Below the pieces are notes generated by a model that saw only the letters and a list, made by a program, of their open reading frames with translations, did no database searches and was not told the DNA's origin. This document shows, piece after piece, positions 16,758 to 25,200 of a stretch of DNA of 47,045 nucleotides (its first letter is position 1; each line of letters starts with the position of its first letter). The DNA is from Adonisia turfae CCMR0081. Lineage in GTDB: Bacteria > Cyanobacteriota > Cyanobacteriia > Phormidesmidales > Phormidesmidaceae. Made by a program: the position numbers and the translations under genes. Where the stretch lies: NCBI RefSeq assembly GCF_011009555.1, contig NZ_QXHD01000003.1:84433-131477 (forward strand), in the 5' to 3' direction.

Positions 16758-18065
16758 TCATGGGAAGGGATGGGGCAAGCGTGTAAATAAATGGTTGTTT
16801 TCGTTGAAGATATCCGAGCCTAGAAATGGATAATTATGGACGCCGGTAAGGTATGCCCATCCTGGCACAACAACTCGCATCGTGAAATAATTAACACTGG
16901 CCGCATCCGGCGTGGTTGATTCGTAATATAGAACTTTGTTGAAATCAAATTGTTGATATTTATCAAGAATATCCTGTAAAGAGGTTATTTTTTTCTCGTT
17001 TGGCTTGAAGAAAATTTTATCACTAACATCCTCGAAATTCATGGCGTCACGAATAACCGGCACCTCTTTTCTGTGTTCGGGGAAATTATTGTAGTAAGCA
17101 AAATGTTTTTCGAAACTGTCCAATGAGTCAAAATCATTCAACTTCTTTTGATCGCCCCACAATTGCTTGTTGTAAAGCATAATTGCATAATCAACCCCCT
17201 GATAAGCTTCTAGCGCTGCTTTCATTAAAGATTGGCGCTTATCGAAAGCAGCCGCTGAGCCCGTCGATTGGTAAACTTTGCCCTTGTACTTAAAATACAT
17301 AAAAACAACAGCAGCCTCAATGCAAGAGATAGGCGACAAATCAAATATTTTCATTTGCACCGCTGGATTATCGTACAAATTGGCTATCTTCGGATCGTCA
17401 CCAAAGGCCTCCAGAATCATGCTTGGTGAATATTGTGGCAACCGTAATCTATTCTGGTTGTACCAAAAATTGCAGAAGGCATGCCTTTCAGCACATTCAC
17501 AAAATCCTCCCTGAATAGCATGCTTTGGAGTAGGCCCAGCTGCCAATCCGGTAGTCGTGGTATTGAAGATATGAACTCTCTCAAAACAGTCAGGGCGATA
17601 ACCAAAAAAGATTAAAAATGCTGGCACATAACAAGGTTCGTTATTAGACATCAAGTCATGGCACAGTACCCAATTTATCTCGTCGCTTGGTCGCAGCCTT
17701 GAAGCGAGGAAACCTTCTTTCTCATATTGAAAACCGGCATAAAGTATTATTTCATCTGGATGCAAAGCATTGCCTATTTTAACGATGTCTTCGTAGGCTC
17801 CACGCACCAACATACTGCTGTCATAAATGGTAGAGCAATATCTTTCATAGAATTCTCCAATGACGGCGGCATCTGCGTCAGTTTCGCCAAAAGCAATCGC
17901 TCCAGCGGTGAGTTTTGATAGTTTACTGCCCAGCATGTCAAGGTTTGATCCCTCGCAGACACTTTGGTACAAATTGCTGGGCAAAAAGCTCCTATTAGGG
18001 ATTCTGTACAACTTGCCGTTGATGAGTCCCGCCTCTTTTTCGATCAATTCATTTCGAAAATGCAT
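16758..18065 (-). CDS. YcaO-domain azoline cyclodehydratase (SagD type)
   Basis: 435 residues from ATG 18065, four bases after the upstream gene; a GTG at 18116 would add 17 residues and create an overlap. YcaO features: GAIAFGETDADAA, the ATP/Mg-binding GGFCECAERHAFCNFW segment (E..E), and a proline-rich C-terminal end, LPHPFP, which in TOMM YcaO proteins positions the active site. The enzyme uses ATP to phosphorylate the amide backbone, turning Cys, Ser or Thr into thiazoline or oxazoline. It needs the C protein encoded immediately upstream. The gene is visibly AT-richer than fraCDE next door. Confidence 0.92.
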   Translation of the reverse strand: MHFRNELIEKEAGLINGKLYRIPNRSFLPSNLYQSVCEGSNLDMLGSKLSKLTAGAIAFGETDADAAVIGEFYERYCSTIYDSSMLVRGAYEDIVKIGNALHPDEIILYAGFQYEKEGFLASRLRPSDEINWVLCHDLMSNNEPCYVPAFLIFFGYRPDCFERVHIFNTTTTGLAAGPTPKHAIQGGFCECAERHAFCNFWYNQNRLRLPQYSPSMILEAFGDDPKIANLYDNPAVQMKIFDLSPISCIEAAVVFMYFKYKGKVYQSTGSAAAFDKRQSLMKAALEAYQGVDYAIMLYNKQLWGDQKKLNDFDSLDSFEKHFAYYNNFPEHRKEVPVIRDAMNFEDVSDKIFFKPNEKKITSLQDILDKYQQFDFNKVLYYESTTPDAASVNYFTMRVVVPGWAYLTGVHNYPFLGSDIFNENNHLFTRLPHPFP

Positions 18066-18069
18066 AGAT

Positions 18070-18948
18070 TTAAATATTGACAGGGGTCTTATGGTAATAG
18101 GGGTTACAAACGTCACAATGCGGGATTTTTAATACCCTAGCGCGGGAAACCTGAAAATCGAAATTGTCAAATGTGATACTTCTGCCGATCAAAGACGAAT
18201 ATGTCCCTTCTGTGATGAAGTATTTGTTTAATTCGATTTCTAAATAATTCAGCGCGGCTTCAAAGTAAGGCGTTTTGGTTATGTCAAATAGGTGCAACGA
18301 ATTTTTGTTAAAACTTTCAATAAAGGAAAGATATTTGGTTGGATTTTCAAAGTTTACGATTTTTCTTTTCGCGTAACACTGCAAACAAGGACTCTTGAAC
18401 CTCGGCTCGGAAATAGGCCCCAACGTAAACGATGAATTATCCATGCTCAGGTGGAACAAGGTAAATCCGTCTTTATAGGCTTTTTTATTTAATTGTAAAA
18501 AGCGGTTATAGTCTTTAAATATAGGGGCGACAACCAAAGTTAATGTGGCTTTTTCTAAGTCGGTGTCGAAATTTTCAATATTTACCCATTCGAATTTTTG
18601 TAGGCGCTGACTTAAGGCATTGAAAAGAATATGATTATTTTCTAATGTGGAGAAAATGCCAATGGTCGCCTTGGTAAAGGGAGTAGCTTGAACAGGTGTA
18701 ACAATTTCGTTGGCAATTAACCAATCTATGATTTGAACAAAAAGCTCCTTGTCGTCATCGAGTTTATGCTTAACTTGCTCAAAAACGCGATCAGGGTTGG
18801 GTTCATCTTTTAAATACTGCAAGATGTCCCCAACGATCTGACTTTGCTCACCTTTCGCCTGCATTAACTGATGATCGCCTTTTGAAAAGAAAAGCGTATC
18901 TTCATTGGAAAATACGGAAGTGTTAGTCAACGCTAGTAATTTAGTCAT
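18070..18948 (-). CDS. Leader-binding cyclodehydratase partner (SagC / TOMM C protein)
   Basis: 292 residues from ATG 18948 (TTG at 18963 is an alternative). The N-terminal part is a winged-helix-like region suited to binding a leader peptide (GDILQYLKDEPNPDRVFEQV, VQIIDWLIANEIVTP). The C-terminal half carries a four-cysteine zinc site: PCLQCYAKRK and IPHCDVCNPYY. This matches the E1-like C proteins that recruit the precursor and activate YcaO. It is the first enzyme gene after the precursor ORF at 19449-19273, and the YcaO gene follows with a 4-base gap, so C and D should be co-translated. Confidence 0.85.
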   Translation of the reverse strand: MTKLLALTNTSVFSNEDTLFFSKGDHQLMQAKGEQSQIVGDILQYLKDEPNPDRVFEQVKHKLDDDKELFVQIIDWLIANEIVTPVQATPFTKATIGIFSTLENNHILFNALSQRLQKFEWVNIENFDTDLEKATLTLVVAPIFKDYNRFLQLNKKAYKDGFTLFHLSMDNSSFTLGPISEPRFKSPCLQCYAKRKIVNFENPTKYLSFIESFNKNSLHLFDITKTPYFEAALNYLEIELNKYFITEGTYSSLIGRSITFDNFDFQVSRARVLKIPHCDVCNPYYHKTPVNI

Positions 18949-19033
18949 CTGAATAAAGAACAATCCTACCTGAAGAAATTCGCTCTACACCATACTAGTG
19001 GTCCATCAACGTTCACAGTGGGAGCACATTAAT

Positions 19034-19072
19034 TGTGTTGTTGTAGCGGGCTACACCCGCTACAACAACACA
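19034..19072. repeat. Long perfect hairpin between the precursor region and the TOMM C gene
   Basis: A 17-bp perfect stem (TGTGTTGTTGTAGCGGG and its complement) with a 5-base loop CTACA. It lies 86 bp upstream of the C gene start and downstream of the precursor. In SLS-type operons a partial terminator between precursor and enzyme genes lets the precursor be made in excess; this hairpin is placed to do that, although no T-run is visible. It may instead be one of the genome's dispersed palindromes. Confidence 0.6.
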
Positions 19073-19094
19073 GCACATTAGACACCTGCACAAG

Positions 19095-19238
19095 GAGTAT
19101 TCCTTCAAATACAATAGCTACAGGTGTAGCAAGAGGACAGGGAACAGCGGTAGAAGATACTCACTCAGCCCTGTTTTCCACAGGTTCAAGGAATCATACA
19201 TAGTCTTAGCTTCCCAGAATCCTTGTGAGTTTCCTCAT
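19095..19238 (-). pseudogene. Decayed tandem copy of the TOMM precursor gene
   Basis: On the minus strand this stretch aligns with the precursor gene at an offset of about 183 bp. For example, CTTGAACCTGTGGAAAACAG here matches CTTGAATCTGTGGAAAAAAG there, and both are followed by GAGTGAG. In the frame matching the intact copy, several stops occur (TAA, TGA, then TGA after ENRAE), and no Cys block remains. I read it as a duplicated precursor that has decayed. The alignment was made by eye. Confidence 0.45.
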
Positions 19239-19272
19239 AAAGTTGTTATAGAGGCGTTATAGCCACCTTATC

Positions 19273-19449
19273 CTACACCCCTACACAGCAGCTACAGCAG
19301 CAGCTACAGCAGGCGGCAGCGACAGGTCTCTCACTCATATATGCTGGTCCATTCCTTTTTTCCACAGATTCAAGGGTCAATGATAGCTTTGTCTTTTCTG
19401 GAGTCCCTGCGACTCCCCCATTAGATGGCATTGTAGATAATTTTTTCAC
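19273..19449 (-). CDS. Candidate TOMM precursor peptide with CCSCCCSCC core
   Basis: 58 residues if started at GTG 19449, which has GGAG 10 bases upstream; internal ATGs at 19431 (52 residues) and 19338 (21 residues) are alternatives. The leader is charged and hydrophilic with KLSLTLESVEKRNG in the middle. After PVAAA comes the block CCSCCCSCC, then VGV and stop. Size and design resemble SagA and listeriolysin S precursors (short leader, Cys/Ser/Thr block). A typical Gly-Gly cleavage site is absent; AAA precedes the first Cys. It is on the same strand as the C, D, B and protease genes, 325 bp upstream of the C gene. The direct repeat TAATCACTC at 19454-19462 and 19480-19488 lies just upstream. 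Confidence 0.72.
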   Translation of the reverse strand: MKKLSTMPSNGGVAGTPEKTKLSLTLESVEKRNGPAYMSERPVAAACCSCCCSCCVGV

Positions 19450-19658
19450 AACTTAATCACTCCAATGTTAGTAGTACGATAATCACTCTAGTGAAGCATT
19501 AGCAAATTAATCCGTCCAAAGACCAAATGTCATGTTAATAATTCCTTGTACTTCACTACATAGCCTAAGATTCTTCTCATGATGGATAAGCTTCCAATCC
19601 TGTGCTTTTGGATGACTTAACTATTACAGAAATCCTTGGCGGAAAAAATCCTGAAAAG

Positions 19659-19708
19659 TTCAGGTTTATTCAGGTTTAAATTCAGATTTATTCAGGTTTA
19701 TTCAGGTG
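19659..19708. repeat. Short tandem TTCAGGTTTA-type repeats
   Basis: About five imperfect 10-bp units of TTCAGGTTTA type in a row. The wider stretch 19489-19936 contains no supported gene; an ORF on the minus strand around 19698-19883 has no recognisable family and may be chance. Confidence 0.6.
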
Positions 19709-19936
19709 TTATACCAATTCTCATAGAATAAGCTACTGGGCTCTGGCTATAACGAAGTGGAACAAAGTCCAACATTTCCCCAGGTACCAAAGACAAAGCT
19801 ATATGAGTTTTTAGCAACAGCCAGAGAAAGTGAAATGAGGGCTGACCACGAATTGCGCCCATGGGTGAGAGCTTTGCGGCCATGCCACTGGAAGATTATG
19901 GTCGAGGAATGAAATCATAGAACAACAACCATTCCT

Positions 19937-20033
19937 GTAGGGGCAGGTCTCGTACCTGCGTAGGCGTTCCCTGAGCGGAGTCGAAGGGAACGCTAGCTCA
20001 ATCGGTTGGATGGTGGGCCGTGCCCACCCTACA
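19937..20033. repeat. BIME-like element with three hairpins
   Basis: Starts with GTAG (19937-19940) followed by a GCAGGT/ACCTGC hairpin. Next is a GCGTTCCCT/AGGGAACGC hairpin (19964-19993) built on a CTGAGCGGAGTCGAAGG-type sequence, and last a GGTGGGC/GCCCACC hairpin (20012-20028) ending in CTAC. The outer tetranucleotides are in opposite orientation. The stop codon of the Uma2 gene (20029-20031) falls inside its right end. Confidence 0.6.
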
Positions 20034-20604
20034 GGATATTCTCAACGTTTAAAACAAAGCCTGGTAAAACATCTCCGCCCTTAAGCTGTTGTGGATCTTG
20101 TAATACTTCAACAGTCTGACCCGGACGATAAATCTCCACAGCTTTCTCCTGCGGGTTAATCAACCACCCCAACCGCACACCGTTTTCCCGATACTCTTCC
20201 ATTTTTGCTTGCAGCATTACCAATCGATCCGTTACAGAACGCAGCTCTATGACAAAATCAGGCGCAATGGGAGGAAACTTTTCCCGGTCTGCGGGACTCA
20301 GTGCTCCCCAACGACTACGCTCAATCCAGGATGCATCGGGAGACCGCTCTGCTCCATTAGGTAACCTAAAGCAGGTGGACGAATCAAACGTATAGCCCAG
20401 TTTGACCTGTCGATTCCATAGATTCAAATCAGTCGTGATATCAGCATTACGACGACCGCTTTCACCACCTGTAGGGGACATAATTACCAATTCTCCCTGG
20501 GCAGAACGCTCAAATTTCACATCTGGGTTGGCTCGACAAAGCTGATAAAACGCCTCGTCTGTCAGGGTACCAACCGGGTCAAGGGTAATGGTGAAAGCAG
20601 TCAT
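20029..20604 (-). CDS. Uma2-family (DUF820) putative endonuclease
   Basis: 191 residues from ATG 20604. The Uma2 fold, a PD-(D/E)XK nuclease-like family greatly expanded in cyanobacteria, is shown by the order ELVIMSPTGGESGRRN, the D in SPDASWIERSRW, then PPIAPDFVIELRS (the D...E.K-like core, here VIELRS), and GWLINPQEKAVEIYRPG. Biological role is unknown. The ORF ends inside a palindromic repeat, so the C-terminal few residues may have been set by repeat insertion. It is divergent from dacB with a 59-bp gap. Confidence 0.88.
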   Translation of the reverse strand: MTAFTITLDPVGTLTDEAFYQLCRANPDVKFERSAQGELVIMSPTGGESGRRNADITTDLNLWNRQVKLGYTFDSSTCFRLPNGAERSPDASWIERSRWGALSPADREKFPPIAPDFVIELRSVTDRLVMLQAKMEEYRENGVRLGWLINPQEKAVEIYRPGQTVEVLQDPQQLKGGDVLPGFVLNVENIL

Positions 20605-20663
20605 GGGCAAAAACGCTAAGATTAGCCATTGCTGATTCAGATTATAGAAGATCGGTTTATTCC

Positions 20664-22061
20664 ATGAAGCATGTCAAACCTTGGGTCACCCTGATCACTG
20701 CCCTCGCTGTTCTGTTTCCCAGCACCTCAGCCAGCGCCTACTGTCGTGCTGACCTCACCCGAGAAATTGACACCATCGCAGCCCAGCCTCTACTCAAAAA
20801 AGCTCGCCTCGGTGTGCTGATTGAAACCCAGTCCGGTCAGGTCATTTACAGTCGCGATGCCGATCGCTACTTCGTGCCCGCCTCTAACGTTAAATTACTC
20901 ACAACAGCAGCGGCCCTATTTAGTCTGGGGCCTAACTTCACCATTCGCACCTCAATCTATGGTGAGTCTCAGACAAATAGCCTGCAAGTGGTGGGCCGAG
21001 GCGACCCCACATTTAGCGACGAGCAACTCAACAACCTGGCCAGCCAGCTCAAAACCCAGGGCGTTAGCAATATCAGTAATCTCCTTGGCAATGACACCTA
21101 TTTTGCTGGACCCACTGTTAATCCCAACTGGGAATGGGAAGACGTCCAGGCCGGTTATGGAGCCCCTGCCAATAGCTTAATTATTAATGCCAATGAGCTG
21201 GGCCTCACCCTTTACCCTCAGGCGGTCGGCCAACCTCTACGGGTGGAATGGGACGACCCTGCCCTACAGCGCCAATGGCAGATTGACAACTTTTCCCGCT
21301 CCGTTGCCGCTGGCCAACCAGAATATATCGACATTGGTCGTGACCTGAGCCGCCCCATTTTGCGAGTTTACGGTCAGCTCATTTCCGGAGCCGCCCCCGA
21401 CACCGCGTCAGTTGCCGTCCCCAATCCTGCCGATTATTTCATTAACCGCTTTCGCCAAAGCCTCAACCTTCAGGGCATTACTGTTAACCAAAGCAGACTC
21501 ACAACCTCAGCCCCCAATGGCCCAGAGCTAGCCGCCGTGACCTCACCGCCCCTCGCTCAATGGATCGTGCGCACCAACCGCAACAGTAAGAATATCTATG
21601 CCGAGGCCATGCTGAAATCCCTAGGAGCCAAAAGTGATGAAGATGCCACTGCCGCCGGCATTATGGCCGTAGAAACCATTTTGCAACGGGCCGGTGTCAA
21701 CCCAGAACTCTATGAAATTGTCGATGGCTCTGGTCTATCGCGCCATAACCTGGCCACCCCCCAAGCCTTTGTCGACACCCTCCAGGCCATGGCCCAATCC
21801 CCCCATGCCACTATCTATCGCAACTCCCTAGCTGTAGCGGGCAGCAGTGGCACCCTCCGCAATCGTCTAGGTGGCATTCGCTTTACCGGTAAGACAGGGG
21901 CTGTCAGTCACAACGCATCCCTGTCTGGTTACCTAGAACCCGCCAACTATGACCCCTTAGTGCTCAGTATCATCATCAATAACTTGGATCAGCGTGGCAG
22001 CGTGCTGCGGCGACATATCGACGACATCGTCAAAGTTGCTGCCCAATTGAATGACTGCTAA
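20664..22061 (+). CDS. dacB: D-alanyl-D-alanine carboxypeptidase/endopeptidase (PBP4, peptidase S13)
   Basis: 465 residues with an export signal (WVTLITALAVLFPSTSASA). The three penicillin-binding motifs are visible: SNVK (Ser74 to Lys77, S..K), SKN in NRNSKNIYAEAM, and KTG in FTGKTGAVSHNAS. DGSGLSRHN, conserved in this class, precedes KTG. It trims pentapeptides and cleaves cross-links in peptidoglycan in the periplasm. Length fits DacB. Confidence 0.93.
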   Translation: MKHVKPWVTLITALAVLFPSTSASAYCRADLTREIDTIAAQPLLKKARLGVLIETQSGQVIYSRDADRYFVPASNVKLLTTAAALFSLGPNFTIRTSIYGESQTNSLQVVGRGDPTFSDEQLNNLASQLKTQGVSNISNLLGNDTYFAGPTVNPNWEWEDVQAGYGAPANSLIINANELGLTLYPQAVGQPLRVEWDDPALQRQWQIDNFSRSVAAGQPEYIDIGRDLSRPILRVYGQLISGAAPDTASVAVPNPADYFINRFRQSLNLQGITVNQSRLTTSAPNGPELAAVTSPPLAQWIVRTNRNSKNIYAEAMLKSLGAKSDEDATAAGIMAVETILQRAGVNPELYEIVDGSGLSRHNLATPQAFVDTLQAMAQSPHATIYRNSLAVAGSSGTLRNRLGGIRFTGKTGAVSHNASLSGYLEPANYDPLVLSIIINNLDQRGSVLRRHIDDIVKVAAQLNDC

Positions 22062-22263
22062 TCTGGCTAGCCAAAATGTGGAAAATACTGACCCCGTCCA
22101 GGCAAATTAGACGAGAGTCATCAGCCACCTGGGAATATTGCAGGGGGGTAAGTTAATATATAACCTTACTTAATACTTTTTTTAGGTTCCTATCTCTACA
22201 AATATTCCTTAACGTTCCCTGCTGATTCGTAGGCAAGGAATTACTGATATTCCCTAGCATCGC

Positions 22264-25200
22264 ATGTCTCGCTTTTCCTCTCGCCAAGAACATCTCGATT
22301 ATTACTACCAGCAGATTCAAACGGTTATTTTGTCGCGTCAAAATCCAGTGACAGGTCTGCTGCCTGCGAGTACCGCTGTTAATACCCACGGCGACTACAC
22401 GGATGCCTGGGTTCGAGACAATGTCTACAGCATCATGGCGGTGTGGGGACTGGCCCTAGCCTATCGCAAAATTGATGAAAACCTGGGGCGTACCTACGAG
22501 CTAGAGCAAAGCGTTACTAAACTTATGCGCGGTTTGCTGTTTGCCATGATGCAACAAACGGCCAAAGTGGAAACGTTTAAACGCACACAAGATCCATTGG
22601 ATTCACTCCATGCCAAGTACGATACACCCACCGGTAGCACCGTGGTTGGCGATGATGAATGGGGCCACCTACAGTTGGATGCCACCTCGGTTTATCTGTT
22701 GATGCTGGCGCAGATGACCAGTTCGGGACTACAGATTATCTACACCCGTGACGAGGTCGACTTTGTTCAAAATTTGGTTTACTACATCGGTCGTGCCTAT
22801 CGCACAGCTGATTATGGTATTTGGGAACGGGGCAATAAACTCAACCACGGTAAGCCTGAGTTGAACGGTAGTTCAGTCGGTATGGCTAAAGCAGCCCTGG
22901 AAGCCATGAATGGCCTGAACCTGTTTGGTGTGCGTGGCGGCCACGGCTCAGTTGTCCATGTTCTACCTGACGAAATTGCCCGTACTCGCATTACTTTAGA
23001 ATCTTTGCTGCCTAGGGAATCGGGTTCTAAAGAAATCGATGCCGCCCTCCTCAGTGTGATTGGCTTTCCTGCCTTTGCCGTTGATAACCCTGAGCTATTG
23101 CAAGCGACCCACGATGCCATTGTGGAGAAGCTACAGGGACAATATGGCTGTAAGCGTTTTCTGCGAGATGGGCACCAATCTGTTGTTGAAGATGCTGAGC
23201 GCTTACATTATGAGCCGGGTGAACTCAAGGCCTTTGAGCATATTGAATGTGAGTGGCCCTTATTTTTCTGCTACCTGCTGCTCAATAGTCTCTTCCGTAA
23301 TCAGGGTGCTCAGGCGGCTTTCTATCGAGAGCGGCTGGAGGCTTTGGCGCTCAATAAAGATGGCTTAGAACTGTTACCTGAGCTTTATTATGTGCCCATG
23401 GCAGTGATTGAAGCGGAGCGCGAAAATCCCCACAGCCAAATTCGTGAGCCCAATGACAATGTGCCCCTGGTCTGGGCCCAAAGTCTTTATTACATGGGGC
23501 AAATGCTCCAGGACGGGCTGATTACCTTGGGTGATATTGATCCGTTGGCCCGGCATCTAAAGGTGGGGCAAAATCGTCAGCCCATTGTGCAGGTTTCGCT
23601 GCTATCAGAAGACAGTGACCTACAGCGAGAGTTAGCCAACTATGGCATTGAGACTCAGGTGTTAGAACAAATCGATCCGGTTCAGGTGCGAACATCGACC
23701 GATTTAGCCGACCTCTATGCCCAAATTGGCTGTAATGAGAAATTAGCAACAACGGGGCGTCCTGATCGTCGTCTGCGCAGTTTGACCACGTCACGCATCT
23801 TTCGCATTCAGCGCGAGACGGTTGTCTTTGTGCCAGCTTTTTTAGATCCCAGTCAGTTCTATATCACCCTCGACTATCAGTTTTTGGTGGCCCAGATTCG
23901 GAGCGAACTGGCCTACATTCATGAACATTGGAACGAGCCAGGCCGCCCGACGGTTACCTTGCTATTGACCCATCGCATGTTTGAGTTGGGGCATAAAGCC
24001 ATCAATGATTCCCCGCTGCTACAGTTGATTTTTGAGTTAAAAGATGGTGAGTGTAATGGCGTCCCCATTAAGGTAGGCTCTCTGTTTCAGCTGATGCTAA
24101 CGGCGGCCACTGAGCGCATAGAAGATGTGCCTTTGCCGAATTCAGGTGAGACGCTGTCGTCTTACACCATGCCGATTTCAGCCTATCTGCCCCTGTCCGA
24201 TAGCAATACGAAGCCCCTCAGTCAGATTCAGGAGCTAGATCTGGAACGAGAAACGGATGGTTGGCGGCTACTGCAATCTCTTAAAGCGTCTGACAACCTG
24301 TATGAGCAAATTGAACTCCTCAGTAATTTGTGTCGCTTAGAAAATCTGGCCTTTGATACTGGCTGGGGGGCAGAAACGGGTGAAACAGTAACCCTGGCCA
24401 ATTTATTGAATGAGATTTATATCAAAGCCGGGCGTTTAGAGCTGTGGGGCATTGTGCGCCGGGCGGCGGGTTTGCTCAATAAGATGGCCATTGGTCTGGC
24501 GGATGCGGCCACTGAACTGCTGGTGCGTCAGAAACAGATTGCGGTGGGTAAGGCCTACAGTGAGGCCTCCCTCATTACTGATCCGCTATCGCCGAAGGAA
24601 TTACTGACCAAGATCAATGAGTTTTGTGGTGAGGATATTCGCGATCGCACCCTCACCCAAGAAATCCTGATTTACCTCAGCGTTCTCATCACCTCAGAAC
24701 CCGAACTGTTCGAAGGCCTACTCACCCTACGCATCAGCTATGTAATCTTGTTAATTAACAGTGAGATTTGCCGTGAGCAACACTGCACCCAGGATGAAGC
24801 CTACGAAACCCTCATGGCCATGAGTCCTTTCGAAATCAAGATGCGTCTGCGGCAGGTCTTGGCAGGTTACGAAGGATTAGATAACAATCTGTTTCGCCAG
24901 GAATCTATTCAGTCCCGTAAACCCCAATCCGTCAACTGGGTGGTCCTCCCTCTGGCTGAAGAAACTGACCTCTCCGAAGAAGAAAACTGGTTGCACAAAC
25001 GTCAGCGAGAAGGTGGACTACATCGCGTACCCGAAGACTTTTATCCACGGGTATGGCGACTGCTGAAACACTGTAAAGGCATCGTCATCGGCGACAAACT
25101 AGAGCGACGTAATCGACTCGTCAGCGAGCTTGTTTTGTCCGATACGACCCCTGAAGAAAAAGACTTTGCCCTCCGCATCGAGCACCTGTTCAATAAAATT

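Noticed and set aside
19021..19080. A second Cys-rich precursor reading LCCCSGCS from the hairpin on the minus strand
   Set aside because: The Cys codons come from a perfect 17-bp palindrome, the upstream frame has stops, and no leader-like sequence or ribosome site precedes it.
19698..19883. 61-residue minus-strand ORF upstream of the TOMM precursor as a possible cluster gene
   Set aside because: No recognisable features, no Cys/Ser block, and the region around it is repeat-rich; probably chance or an old relic.
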